64,000 nucleotides of DNA from Schoenoplectus triqueter (lineage: Eukaryota > Streptophyta > Magnoliopsida > Poales > Cyperaceae): positions 1-64,000 of the forward strand of contig CAXKVV010000040.1 of assembly GCA_964058805.1 (NCBI GenBank). Direction: 5' to 3'. Under the pieces are notes generated by a model, which saw only the letters and a list, made by a program, of their open reading frames with translations, ran no database searches and was not told where the DNA came from. Shown here one piece after another: positions 1 to 11,600 of the stretch. Made by a program: the position numbers and the translations under genes. How positions within the stretch are numbered: position 1 is the first letter of the stretch; each line of letters begins with the position of its first letter.

Positions 1-97
1 CCCAGCTCATGCGGACGGGATGTCTATAAATTCGACCGTAAGAAACGTTCCAGTTCAAGATATATTAATTTGACAAACTTTTGAGGAAGGTCGACTT

Positions 98-585
98 GTG
101 CCCTATTCGGATTTTTTACTTAAACCACTCAAAAACAAATCTTAACTACAGAAACGGCCTAAGAGCAAATTTATTTTCACAAACGGTCTAACAAAGAGCG
201 TGAGTTCAACTCACGCCCTTAAAACACTATTTTCTCTGCCCGTCTGCTGCCCAAACAAAAGAGAGCAAAATGACCCAAAGGACGTGAGTTGAACTCACGC
301 CTTTTAAATCCACATATCGCATTTATATCAATTTTTTTTTCACTTTCGGTGGTTTTGAAAGATAACAACCAGAGCACATCAACATCTAAAGGGCGTGAGT
401 TCAACTCATGCCCTTTGTGTCTTTGGGCAATGTTCGAGCATGTAAAATGGAGATTTAAAGGCGTGAGTTCAACTCACACCCTTAATTAGGACGTTTGTGA
501 AAATAACTTTACTCTAAGGCTAATTATGTAGATAATATTAATTATTAGACTCTTTAAGTAAAAACTCCCCTCTGCACAAAAGGGA
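98..585. repeat. Inverted-repeat element with four internal palindromes
   Basis: Two arms of roughly 100 bp pair with each other (about 98-195 with about 485-585). The best match is the pair around GCCTAAGAGCAAATTTATTT and its complement near 495-521, and both arms share TTTTTACTTAA near the outer end. Between the arms the near-perfect palindrome CGTGAGTTCAACTCACG occurs four times (about 199-216, 284-300, 393-409 and 462-478). There is no coding capacity and I could not fix a TSD. The layout resembles the MULE-derived elements at 7.26 kb and 37.98 kb, which also carry arrays of 20 bp-scale palindromes inside their ends, but the sequence differs. A non-autonomous MULE is my inference. Confidence 0.55.
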
Positions 586-2698
586 ACCTTGCTAGGAGAC
601 CCCAAGCAGGTACCACAAACTATAAAACCAAGTCAAACTTGCATCCTTTTCCGGGCTAATTAATAAATCAAAGGAGTTTAATATGTTTGTAACAATAATA
701 ATAATTGTCATGTCATTTTTTCCGAGTTTATGTGTTCAGAAGTGTTCTTATGATGAGACACTTATGTTGAATATTTATGATGTTTATGTTATTAATTCAA
801 ATAGGTACTCAACTATACACCATCTTTTACCAAAATAGAAATTGCACATAAAGCATCCTTGTATGACTTTATAAACTTCTACGCAGAGAGTGTTGTCTTT
901 TACAACTAGATCAAACTTCTCATTCTTTCATCTTTTCATTAATTGTTTTAATATTAATAATATTTTGTACATTATGGGTACATAGAGGAATATGTAAAGG
1001 TCGCTGATCAGTCTCACCATGTTTGGACGCCATCCAGTTTTAGTGCGTTTAAATTGGAAAGTGGGTTGAATTGGCTATTAGATATTACATATTTCAGATC
1101 TGTAGTTGAGTGGCAATGAATGATAATTCTTATTAGGATTTGTTTTCAGTTTTCTGCATCTGTTACTGTGTGTCTATTCGTGTAGAGGGTCGGTCCTGTT
1201 ATGAATACGCTAACAGAGTAACAGACAGCTAGCATGATTGAATTTGAATGAAGTGTCATGAACTAATCCAACAAGTCAACAACCAATTAATTTGTTTAAC
1301 CACCTCCCCAACCCCCCAAATTTGAGAAATTCTAGATGTATTCTACACAAATTATTATTGAAGCTAGGCATCCCGAGGTTTCGCTTTCATTAGATTTGAA
1401 AGCATATTTTCCAAAGCTTCTTATGATAACGATGGATATTTAATTGGTGCTTCTTCTGTCTTTATTATTAAAAGCAGCGCTTTAATATATTTTGTCTCAA
1501 CTTGGAATTGTATATCCTTTCTCCATTATGTAATGGTTTTCTTACGAACCGACAAAAAATTCAAAATCGAAGTGCGTGTGGGATTTATAAATGTGGATTT
1601 TCAGGATAAAACTCCGTATTTTATGATTTTTATAAACCATAATCCTTACGTGTTATGTCTTTTAGATAATCATAACATGTTCACTATATTTATAAGGACT
1701 CTTGAGTGATTTGTTTATTTTTAAATAAATTCCATTAATTCTTGAATCTATAATTTTTTCGGATAATTCTAGTGTATGTTTTTATGTCGACTAATTCCAA
1801 ATATTATCGAAATTAAACACAATAAAAATTTGAATGTGTTCTTATTTCTTAATTAGTTAGACATGGGAAGTATTTGAATTTGACTTGAATGGAATTTGAT
1901 GGTCTTTCATGAAGTCATTAAAGTTTAGTACTATACCGTTAGCACTTTTATGCTTGATTGATCATTCACCGTGAAGTCTTTCAAACTTTAAGATTAAATT
2001 TTTTTTAATTATTTGATGGAAGGGTAAACGTCTTTCAATCAAAATAAAATTATAAATATGATAGGCTTCCAATAGAAATAAATATAATAGTTTTTTTCAT
2101 GTATAAGTCATAAAATTAACATGTGTACATCCATAAAATAACAGTACATATCACCAGAATGTGTTCAGCTAACAAATAAGTTTTATCATGTCATTAGTCA
2201 CTTAGAACACCATGAGCCAAAAATTATTTATTCTAAACAAAATAAACTGATATTCCAGGAAACAAAATGCTGCCACAGCAGCAGTGAGTGAGATGCGAAC
2301 GAAATTTTATTTTATTACGTGACAAATGTGTAGCATATAGACATAGGACCTCTTTTTCTGAAGAGCTTTTTTTTATACGAAGATCTAAATATTTCATTTT
2401 AATCTAGACAGCTATGGAGAAATTTAAACATAAATTTTAATGCATAGAACTGTTTATTATTGTTAAATCAGAACAGTTGATGAGTGATCAGTCGTTTAGA
2501 TTTAGTTGCGGAGATCTCAGAGGGGAAGGGCACCCAACAAACTCAGAGTATCATCTCACGCACGCTTTTCGTGTGTTGAAGTTTCCCTTCATTGTTTGTC
2601 GGAGAGTCCACAATGGCATTGTCAGCGGAGCGACGAAGTTAACAGTGGTCTCCTTCAAATGCGAGCACTGCGAAATTACTTTCTATAGAGATGACAGC
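586..2698. other. No gene seen
   Basis: AT-rich sequence with stops in all frames. I see no conserved protein fragment, no tRNA-like fold and no convincing element ends. Confidence 0.6.
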
Positions 2699-2925
2699 AA
2701 GAGCAATATCTCTCTTTGAGTTTTGTTACTGTCACATAGGCAAAGCAGTGACCCCCATACAGATAATTGCCTAAGAGCAATGTCTTTCTCTTTGAGTTTT
2801 GTTACTGTCACAAAGGCAAAGCAGTGACCCCCATACAGATAATTGTCTAAGAGCAATGTCTTTCTCTTTGAGTTTTGTTACTGTCACAGAGGCAAAGCAG
2901 TGACCCCATACAGATAATTGCCTAA
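2699..2925. repeat. Three tandem copies of a ~75 bp unit
   Basis: A unit starting AAGAGCAAT and ending ATACAGATAATTG(C/T)CT begins at 2699, 2773 and 2849, so the periods are 74 and 76 bp. The copies differ at only a few positions, for example CACATAGGC, CACAAAGGC and CACAGAGGC, so the duplication is fairly recent. Nothing coding is visible in it. Confidence 0.85.
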
Positions 2926-3324
2926 GGTGGTAGTGTTGTATCAGCATCAGACTTGTCTCTTTTACGATAAGATTAGAAATATAAATTTTTGTTGATCTCT
3001 CCGAAAGTATATAAATATTTTATAATGAGAAGAGCTACATCTTCTTGATCTAATTTGTTTATTGCTAAAATAATTTGCTTAAATTTATAGCAAAGCTTAA
3101 CTGATAATCACATATTAATTAGCCTAGATTGGTTATCTTTAATTAACAAATTTCTATGATATTGGCATGATTAGTGAATTGGGTGATATTGGCTTTTCAT
3201 CTAATCTATAAATTATGGAGTCGACACGTATGATATTGGCACTGGATTTGGCCATTTTACAATTACAACTGAAGATGTACATCTTAATCATCAGTTTAGT
3301 CTTTGTTGTTTTTAGTTTTCAACA
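2926..3324. other. No gene seen
   Basis: AT-rich spacer. Nothing was recognised in it. Confidence 0.5.
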
Positions 3325-3496
3325 ATAAGGACCAGTGGCGGAGCTTCATTGTTTGATTTTGGGCTGTGACCCCCTCTTAAATTTAAAACTTAATAGAGAA
3401 TTAATTAATAATTTATATAAATCATTGTAGAATATATAAGTTGGCCCCCTCTTAAATATGATTTTAAGTGATTGAAGCTCCACTACTGATAAGGAC
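3325..3496. mobile_element. hAT-type MITE, 156 bp, with perfect 8 bp TSD
   Basis: The element body is 3333-3488. It begins CAGTGGCGGAGCTTCA and ends with the near complement (TGAAGCTCCACTACTG). The flanks are identical, ATAAGGAC at 3325-3332 and at 3489-3496. An 8 bp TSD with CAGTGGCGG-type ends is typical of hAT MITEs in plants. The element is non-coding. Confidence 0.85.
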
Positions 3497-4257
3497 AATT
3501 AAGTCTCAATATAATAACTTTTTTAATACATAGCTTACTAAGCTGGTGGACAGTGGAGATGGTAAGAGCTGTAGGAGGACAGTAACACATCAACCATTCC
3601 CAATGAGGATCGAGCACCTGTAATAGCATATGTCAAAGATCCTGACAGTTGCAAGTTTGAAATAATCAAGAGGGCCCCACAAAAGAGCCTCTCTGTGAGG
3701 TCATTCTTAAAGAAGGGATATGTAGTTCAAAGGAAGTATCTAAGAGAGTTGAGTTAGGTAGAGTGTTAACACATCGGATAATATTTAATTTTATTTATGA
3801 TTTAATTTGAAAGATAGTAAAAATTATTTGATTTGTATATATATTCGGAAATATCTGTATTTATATTTGCAATTGAAATTTCTTTATAAATAAGAATATA
3901 ATTTGGTTATTATCTATTCGTATTCGACATTTAGTTATTATTCATCAATATCTGACACTATTCGAAAGTATCTGAACTGATATTATTTGATTAAATAAGT
4001 ATCCAAAATATTTCTATTATATATTTTTAATTAGATTTTAGTATATATTATAAATCTAATTTATTTTATATCCAATTTGTGTTAATGTATTATATTTTTT
4101 ATAACTCATTGATACATTTGAACTATTAATATTAATATAATAGTAATTAATATTTAACAAATCTGTGAAATGGCTCGATTATATTCAACAAACCATCAGT
4201 CACAGCTAATCAAATGAGTATGATCCATCCAGTCATACATGTGACATCTCACCTGTG
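3497..4257. other. No gene seen
   Basis: AT-rich spacer. A weakly gene-like stretch near 3590-3760 has no open frame of useful length. Confidence 0.5.
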
Positions 4258-4927
4258 TAGTTAGTGATGGCAATGGGCCGGGTAGGATCGGGTTTGTGCT
4301 AAACTCGAGACCCGGCCCATCCTTCAAAACTTTCGGTCCGACCTGCCCATGGTATTTCATGGGCCTACCCGCCCATATTCGTCCCGGCCCGACCCGTTCA
4401 TGGTATTTCATGGGCCTACCCGTCCGTACCCGTCCCGGCCCGAGTTGTTGCATAATCAATTAATTTTTTCAATGATTAAATATTTCTCTCTTCTTAATTA
4501 TATTATACCTTTAAAAAATAATTATTGTATTTAATTAAGTTTGTAGTTTGTACATCTCCAATGAAAATACAGAATATTAATATGGTAATTAAATATCTAA
4601 TATATGATATATCGATATTTTTGTAGCACAAATGTATATATAAATGTAATAACTAGTGTTATTATATAATTTAAGGGATAATATTATATTGAGATTTATA
4701 AATAAACAAAATAAATTATTGATTCAATATATAATAATATACACATATCACATATCAATACATTATTAAATTTTATCGATACTACGGGTCGGACGGGTGG
4801 GACTCACCTTAAACCCATACCTGCCCGGCCCTATCCGTTTGACCTCCGAGCCGAGCGGATCAACTGTCGGGTCGGGCGGATCCGAACAAGCTTGACGGGG
4901 CTCGGACTTTATTGACATCCCTAACTG
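4258..4927. mobile_element. hAT-like non-autonomous element with GC-rich ends
   Basis: The outer ends read AGTTAGTGATGGCAATGGGC and, on the complement of the right end, AGTTAGGGATGTCAATAAAG, which is an imperfect TIR. Next to the ends are GC-rich blocks built from GGGTCGG / CCCGACCC motifs around an AT-rich core. Within the left block a unit of about 50 bp containing CATGGTATTTCATGGGCC is repeated twice (about 4346-4444). The TSD is decayed or absent. Ends of the G(A/G)TGNCAAT type with CCCGACCC motifs are common in plant hAT MITEs. The proline/arginine-rich open frames here are by-products of these motifs. Confidence 0.55.
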
Positions 4928-5391
4928 TGGTCTCTAGAGCCATGTGATCGGATAGTGTGAACTCCAAGCTGAATATCAGCTATTTCTTTATCCTGAAAAA
5001 TGTTTATGCAAATAAAGGAAAATTTGACAAGATATGAACATGTAATAAATTTGTTTTCAAAATTGATTACATAATATTAAGGGAAATTAGAGAAACTTTC
5101 ATTTTGCTCCTCCGTAGATCAAATAGATAAACTGGTTTGTGAAATATAATTTTATACTTTGTATGAGCACGCCTTGATTTTGCCAACGGCAAATATTTTA
5201 CAGTAGAAAATGTGACAATCTTGAACTGTTTACCGGTAGAAGATTAAACCTGTAAGCCTAACAAGAAATGAAGAAATAGGTCAAAAATTGCAGTGTGTTG
5301 AGCATAAATGAAAAACCAAAACTTTTAAGTGATTTTGCTGAATTTAATTAAGCATCAATTGTATCTTGAAAGATAAGACTAAAATAGCTGG
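4928..5391. other. No gene seen
   Basis: AT-rich spacer without recognisable features. Confidence 0.5.
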
Positions 5392-5927
5392 GTGGAAATA
5401 GGGGTGTGCAAACGGATCGATTTAATTGGTTTTGAATTGAACTGTCAAATTTTAATCTATTTGGTTTGATTTTTTGGTTTAAAAATTTAGGTTTAGTTGA
5501 AAATTTTAGTTAATTTAATTTTTATTACTTGATTCGGTTTATATTTTTCTAAATTAAATAAACCGAATAAAACGAATAATTTAAAATTTATCAAACAAGT
5601 TCATTTAGATTTATATAAATAAGAACCATATCAAAGATAGTCTAAGTATATTTATTTTTTATATGTTTTATTTAGTTATTTATTTTATTTTTTAAGCTAC
5701 TATTTTTTCTATTATTTTTTTAACTATTAATATTTTTCATTCCTCTTTAATTAATATAATTTCAGTTTAACCGAATAAACCTTCAGTTTATTCGGGTTTT
5801 AGTTTATTGGGTTGATATTTTTAAAAGTTTATTATGGTTTTTTAATTTGACAAACTGATTAAAACTTTGAATACATATATTTATTTTGATTTGAACCGAA
5901 CCGACTGATTATACACCCTATGGAAAT
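5392..5927. mobile_element. hAT-like non-autonomous element, 520 bp
   Basis: The body is 5400-5919. It begins AGGGGTGTGCAAACGG and ends CCGACTGATTATACACCCT, whose complement starts AGGGTGTATAATCAGTCGG. The flanking 8-mers are GTGGAAAT (5392-5399) and ATGGAAAT (5920-5927), seven of eight identical, as expected for an aged hAT TSD. The interior contains repeated GGTTTGATTT/AACCGAA-like motifs and no open frame. Confidence 0.7.
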
Positions 5928-6306
5928 TGATAATTTATCTGACGGTTACTACTTATTACTACTCCCAAATTAACATTTTTGTGTGGAGAACTGACAGTGA
6001 AATTATCTAAATGACAAATTTTGCAAGGGGCTCACTTGAAATTACAGAAAACTATTGAGCACATGCCTCCGACACAAATCAGAGGCAGGAAAAGAACTGA
6101 AAAGAATAAGAAAACACTTTTGAGTAAGTCAAGATAATAAAGAATCCACCATCATTTAAGAACGCTCATTTGACATATTTTTTTATTCTAGTAAATAAAA
6201 TAAAATAGAGAATTGATAAGAATACAACGAAATTGTATGTGAATAAACTAAATCAAATTTGAAACTCGGTTTAGACTATTCACGCACAATTTTGAAGTGT
6301 TCTTAT

Positions 6307-6572
6307 TAAGAACATCCGTATTGGTATCGATTGTCAAAATTAAATTTTTATGTCACGTCATCAAATTGATAATTTATTTTAAGAGTGACATTCCTGAATA
6401 GAATGAAATTGTCAAAATTACACTTTCATAATTAATTTTCTGCTCATTCGCTTATATGTCTTGTCAAATTTAGATAATTATTTAATTTTATCTAGTTTTT
6501 GCATTTTTTAAATTTAAATGATAATTGTCAAATGAGATTTAACAATCAAACTGACATCAGTGGATGCTTTAA
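6307..6572. mobile_element. Probable Tourist/Harbinger-like MITE, ~260 bp
   Basis: The left end GAACATCCGTATTGG and the complement of the right end AAGCATCCACTGATG form a short TIR, with GATTGTCAAA and GATTGTTAAA further in. The possible TSD is TAA on both sides (6307-6309 and 6570-6572). Such GNNCATCC ends with a TAA target are typical of plant Tourist-like MITEs. The TSD is short enough to be chance. Confidence 0.45.
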
Positions 6573-7074
6573 TTCCTTTTTTTATTTACCAAATTAAAAA
6601 AAAATCTGCTCATTTGATATACTCAAACTCGCGACTTCATATGGAGTATTACTTGCCGGACGAATCAAAGGCTGACGACAGTGGTCTTCAAGTCGAGCCT
6701 TTTGTTGTGAAATGAAAAACTGTATCTCTCTCACCTGCTAGAGAGGAAATTCTTAAGACAGAGAAGGAGAACGTGAGAGAAACGAAAAATAAAAAAATAA
6801 AGAAAAAAGAAGAAAAAGATGGTACCTTTTGTATGGCGAATCAGAAAGAGTGATGGGAAGAGCCGATGAGGAAAGAAAAGAATTGAGCCAACAGAGAAAG
6901 AGGATGCTATTCTGATCCGGAGTTAATGGAACAGGATTTGTCCAGTTTAGTAGTGGACCCCACTGTAAGAGTGTAAAACGCAGTGAGGAGTGGGGACACA
7001 GATTGGAGAGTGCCAGCAGCCAGAGTGGGTATCATAATAATTCATTATTCATACCTTGTGCTTGTAATCTGGTT
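6573..7074. other. No gene seen; purine-rich stretch
   Basis: The segment 6735-6910 is purine-rich (GAGAGGAAA, AGAAAAAGA repeats). No open frame of note is present. Confidence 0.45.
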
Positions 7075-7248
7075 GCTACTGGCAGGGCGGAATCAGAAAC
7101 GATCGGTAGGGATGCCCGGGTTAAGAAAATAAAATGTCTGGGTCAAAAAAAAAATAATTTTTTACTGCACGAACTTTATTTTTCAGCGAACTAAGGGGGT
7201 GCCCGGGCGCCGGTTGACACCTACCTTGGTGCCGCCACTGGCTACTGG
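7075..7248. mobile_element. hAT-type MITE, 158 bp, with perfect 8 bp TSD
   Basis: The body is 7083-7240. The left end is CAGGGCGGAATCAG, and the complement of the right end is CAGTGGCGGCACCAAGG. The flanks are identical, GCTACTGG at 7075-7082 and 7241-7248. The ends resemble those of the 3333-3488 MITE, so both may belong to one superfamily. A short run of A occurs in the middle. The element stops four bases before the TSD of the MULE derivative that follows. Confidence 0.85.
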
Positions 7249-7251
7249 TAT

Positions 7252-7607
7252 GGTTTCAAACAGTTTTTAGTAATAGTAATCATTATTAAATTAATATTAT
7301 TAAAAATAAGAGTGAGAACCGTAAAATTTCAAATATACGAATGACAGAGCGCCATTTTCAGTGGCGTGTTTCATTATTTTTATAAAACGCGTCACTGCAA
7401 GTGGCGCATTTGCTTCTTATATATACAAAACGCGCAGCGCCTTTCCATCTCACTTGCGCGGGGTTTGGACGGTCAGTGATGTGTTTCGTCCGCGCCACTG
7501 ACAGTGGCGCGCTGCCATTCGTATATTTGAAAATTTACGGTTCTCACTCTTATTTTTAATAATATTAATTTAATAATAATTATTATTAATAAAAACTGGG
7601 TTTCAAA
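7252..7607. mobile_element. Non-autonomous MULE derivative, 338 bp, with perfect 9 bp TSD
   Basis: The body is 7261-7598, flanked by GGTTTCAAA at 7252-7260 and 7599-7607. Both ends start CAGTTTTTA followed by an AT-rich stretch and then AATAAGAGTGAGAACCGTAA and CAAATATACGAATG. This matches the ends of the 8 kb MULE at 37983-46072. Inside, imperfect palindromes of the GCGCCACTG/CAGTGGCGC type occur at about 7349-7365, 7388-7411 and 7493-7514. No protein is encoded, so it must be mobilised in trans. Confidence 0.9.
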
Positions 7608-8819
7608 TCCGTATACTATTACTAGACTGTATTTTTATAGAGGAATGATTATGAATCCTACAATGTGTCGTGTATGTAGTATTTAGCATCATATCATGTA
7701 CGTATATCGTATCAAATTATTTAAAATATACTAAATTATTTTAGAATTGAATAATATAATTGATTACGGATGAATTTCATTAAAATAAGTTTTAATTACA
7801 AAATATATTATATTTCTATGACGTAACGTTAAATCGCATACTATATAAGCATTAAACGTTAACAAAATAAACTATTTCATTCTCAATTCTCAAAAACAAC
7901 AAAAAAAATCATAAAAAAAATGTATGATTAAATATTAACAGTCTGAAAAGAAAAGTTATACTTATACCTTGAAAAAAAGATAAATTATATATTATACACT
8001 TGTACAGTGCATACTAAATAGTAAAACATACAACATACTGCACAAAGTGCTTTTCATTTTCAATTATTTTGAAAATATTTTACAAGTTTCAACTCGCATA
8101 TGATATTTTGAAACATCTCTTAATTCTCATCGCACACAATTTTAAAATCAATCAAACCTTATTTTTGTACGCTAATCAGTAACAAAATCCATTTATAAAT
8201 AACAGGATTTTCAACGTGGTCATTGGAGGAAGAACAAATGAATTTGTCATACAAATCAGATATTAAATTTTATTTACAGTACAAAATGCAATAACAAATT
8301 AAAAAAATTAAATAATAATCTGTCTTGTGCGATAAGAACAAAGGATTGTAGAGGGAGGGAGGCGATTTCATCTCCTCGTCTGTCTCGTACGTAAGGAGGG
8401 GAGGAGGGAGGTCGGAACCAGAATTCAAAATCGATATTATCTCTCCATCTTTGTGTCGCGTGCGATAAGAAGGTAAGGAGGAAGCGATCGGGAGACAGCG
8501 ATGATGGGAGTCGAAGCAATCAAGAGACGAATCGAGGCGATTTTCCATTGGTCATCACCGAATCATTGTATCGTTTGATACGATACAATACGATACGATA
8601 CGCATATTGCACCACAGAATCACAATGATTCCTGCAATACATGATTGCAGTACGCATCGCTAGCATGCAGAATCGTAATGTACCGCACGATCAGTATCAT
8701 GAATTGTACGATACTAAAAGGTACTAACAAGACTACTTAGAACTGACCTACAGTTTCACACAAAATATCAGGCTACTATATTTTAATATGTACTTTTTCG
8801 CTAGACATCACCATTCAAT
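7608..8819. other. No gene seen; GATAC-rich simple sequence
   Basis: AT-rich. At about 8566-8605 there is a run of TACGATACGATA-type repeats, followed to 8720 by a loose mixture of ACGAT and GCATG words. The short minus-strand open frames at 8270-8548 show no family resemblance. Confidence 0.5.
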
Positions 8820-9231
8820 CATTCACCATCTCACTTGCCAGAACACCAAGCAGCTCTGCAGCAAGATTCATATCCCTCACATGCAACTTAATCGCGTCAA
8901 TCCTCAGCTCCTTGGCCTTTGTCTCCAATTCTCATACCTTTGAGTCCTTAATCTTCTCTATCAAATCGCCAACCGTAGAAACCCACTCTCGCAATTGTCC
9001 TCTCTTGATCAGAGCATTCATCAACTCACCAAAGTAAAAGCAAGACCTTGGGACAGCACCATTATTAGCTCTAGCACCATGTTGAGACGAAGCAATGTCG
9101 TCCTCATTGTCTCCAACGCCAGCAGTGCGGAGGCTGGGGCTGAGGTTGTTGCTGCTGGCTGCATATTCAGGTTGACTAGCCAAGTACAAGGATCGTGCAT
9201 ATCAATGTGCGGGGCGCATTAAAACCTTAAT
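8820..9231 (-). pseudogene. Fragment of an unrecognised plant protein, possibly retroelement ORF1 tail
   Basis: The minus strand reads an acidic linker followed by a helical segment (ELMNALIKRGQLREWV ... LIEKIKDSKV). After one in-frame TGA at about 8937 it continues in the same frame with a charged helix (ELETKAKELRIDAIKLHVRD) and a terminal stop near 8821. A reading frame interrupted only by a stop suggests a decayed coding sequence. I do not recognise the family. By orientation it could be the C-terminal part of the Athila-like ORF1 seen at 10815-11600, separated from it by the Copia remnant. That link is inference. Confidence 0.35.
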
Positions 9232-9409
9232 AAACGCCCACCTCTCATCTTTTGATAGATAACATGTTTGTTCCCCTCCTACTCATGCGAAATGAGACTA
9301 ATTAGATAAGGTGCTGAGATTTAATACCTTCTCATCCGATAGTATTAAAAAAGAATGGTGAATATCACACTTTGACATAAAAGAAGAAATGGATAAAATA
9401 AATTTTTTT
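9232..9409. other. Spacer or outer part of the Copia LTR
   Basis: AT-rich. The distal LTR border lies somewhere in or near this stretch and could not be set because no TSD was found. Confidence 0.3.
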
Positions 9410-10785
9410 TATTAGAAACTCTTGTATATTTCTTACATGTTAAATAACAGATTACAACTTTATTTATTGGCTAAGACAATAGAAATATCTAGAAAATTCT
9501 TATTAAAAATGGAATACTAAACAACAGCTATTTCAGCTAACCACTGTCCACTAAAATAATCATAACTTTATGTAAAGAACTTCAAACGACTTAGAATTTG
9601 AACCATTGGAAACTAGACTTCAAGATATTTCCATCCATAGGTCGTTTGATCTTTCATATACTCTCATCAATCAGCCTAAAAATTCTGTAACTGCTGAATT
9701 CTAAGAATCCTTTATTTTTCACTAACTTCTAAATTTAAAACCCACTAAAAATAATATTTAATGTTTATTCAACAAAACTCCGCTATAAACTTAAATGTTT
9801 CTACCATCCGTCATACTAATCATCTTCTTGCATTTGTCGATAAGTACTTTCGGTAGCGATTTTGTGAAGATATCCGCAACTTGATCCTGACTTGCCATAT
9901 GCACCAATTCCACATTTCTTTCCTTCACATGATCTCGGATAAAGTGAAAATGAATGTCAATGTGTTTGTTTCTTTCATGGTTCACTGCGTTATTTGTCAA
10001 TTTAATTGCTGATTTGTTGTCAAGTTGAATCACGGTTGCATTTAGTTGCTTTAGCTCCATTTTGCTCAACAAATTTCTAAGCCATATCGCATGACATACA
10101 CATCAAGATGCTGCCACATATTCAGCTTCACGCGTTGAGAATGTCACGATCGGTTACTTCTTTGAAAGCCAAGTAAACGTAGTATCTCCCATAAAGAACA
10201 CATATCCCAATGTACTTTTCAATCGTCTATGTCTCTGCACCAATCGCTGTCGGAGTAGCCAACCAACTTGTAATCTTCTGCTTTCGAGTAGGACAACCCG
10301 AATGACACTGTTCCTTGAATGTACCGTAGGATTCGCTTCAACGTCTTCTAATGTGAATAAACCGGCTCCTCCATAAAACGACTTATATTTTTCCTCATTA
10401 GTGTCGATTGTGGTGTTTCTTAAACCTCCTTATCTGTAGTTATTCTCTCTTGTCGATTTTTGTGAACTTAACACTCGTCTTTCTTGTTAACTTATCTTCA
10501 TATCATCATTGCACTTTTTCATAACTCGCAGTGAATAGCGACGTCATCCATTGACAGCTTCTTCTCGATTCATTGAGCTAGGAAATTCGAAAAATCAGTC
10601 ATGGTTTCAAGAGTTTTTCATCCATAGGTCATACAACCAAAACGAATGTCATTTGATTTTTCATATCCCCTCATCAATCAACCTAAAAATTCTACAACTA
10701 CTGAATTCTAAGAGTCTCATTTATTTTTCCACTAACTTTTAAATTTAAAATTCACTAAAAATAACATTTAATGTTTATTCAACAC
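9410..10785 (-). mobile_element. Ty1/Copia LTR retrotransposon remnant, internally deleted
   Basis: On the minus strand 10430-9791 encodes the end of a Copia polyprotein: the RNase H segment with GYVFFMGDTTFTWLSKK-like and STRETEYVAAS-like motifs (read across small lesions), then LLSKMELKQ, VIQLDNKSAIKL, HIDIHFHFIRDHV and VADIFTKSLPK. The intact stretch is 10072-9791. Direct repeats flank it (about 9631-9774 and 10618-10784). On the element's own strand both begin TGTTGAATAAACATTAAA, the expected TG start of an LTR. Gag, protease, integrase and most of the reverse transcriptase are missing, so the element is dead. The two LTR copies differ by indels, so it is old. Confidence 0.8.
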
Positions 10786-10814
10786 AAGGCATGTCAATCA
10801 CTTCCAAATTTATT

Positions 10815-11600
10815 CAATTAGCGAGCGCAAATTTGGTAATGACACCTCCAATTGTGTAGTAGCCATCCTCATCCTCATGCATATTAAGAGATTGTTGGTG
10901 AAGATGTTGCATGAGGAACCATTCAATGTTGGGTTGCACGGGCTCTGGAGAAAGCATGCATTGGAGAAAGAAAATTTCTCTCTCTTGAACAGCAGAGGCT
11001 AACTCGTCACGACGGAACAAGGACAACGCCATGCCCTTTGGATATAGCGAAGGGCCGGATGCAAGAGTTGTGTGGTCCTAGTGATGTGGTTCTTTGTCAT
11101 TTTCCTCCAGCCTGTTACTTGCCTCCAAAAGCGAATGTCAAGTGCGTTGTGCTCCATCAGGCCTTTGTCGGGTAAGCGGAACAATGCATTGACCTCACTC
11201 GAAGTGTAGTCATATTTCTGGCCACCTAGTCAGAAGGTGATGGTGTGGTTAGCGGAGTTGAGCTCGAACGAGCTTAGAAACTCATATACCAAGATTGGGT
11301 AAGCATTGCGCTCCTTGATGAGAAAGTCCCAAAGCTCGATGTGCTCAGTGAAGGCACGCACATCGTAAAGGGCTCTGATGGTATGCAAGGTACGCGGGCA
11401 CATGGCACGGGAATTAGCGCATGTATTTCCGCACCAACAACGCCTTGAATGTCATCTTTTGGGCGCTATTCTTGAATTGCACACCTATGTCATTGTCGGA
11501 GTCGGAGTCGGAGGAGCTGAAGTCCTTGGAGTAGTCGACGCTGGAGGAGGATACAAGAGAAGGGTCTTGAGACCGGTGTCACTTCCCCAGAGCCATTAAA
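10815..11600 (-). pseudogene. Athila-type ORF1 / plant transposon protein remnant
   Basis: The minus strand reads about 190 residues of a protein with RAFTEHIELWDFL, KERNAYPILVYEFLSSFEL, a tryptophan codon turned TGA before LGGQKYDYTSSEV, then FRLPDKGLMEHNALDIRFW, GWRKMTKNHI and LLHPALRYIQRAW. It then shifts frame near 11030 into SLFRRDELASA and TIGGVITKFALAN and ends at 10814. The order and style resemble the ORF1 / putative plant transposon protein of Athila-group Gypsy elements. That is family recognition by eye. At least one nonsense change and one frameshift make it a pseudogene. Confidence 0.6.

Noticed and set aside
4196..4534. Overlapping frames with GPGRVRTGRP / HGPTRPYPSRP repeats
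   Set aside because: They arise from the duplicated GC-rich motif of a hAT-like element on both strands.
8270..8548. Two overlapping minus-strand frames of 81 and 92 residues
   Set aside because: Low-complexity Ser/Pro/Leu content from a purine-rich plus strand, with no conserved motif.
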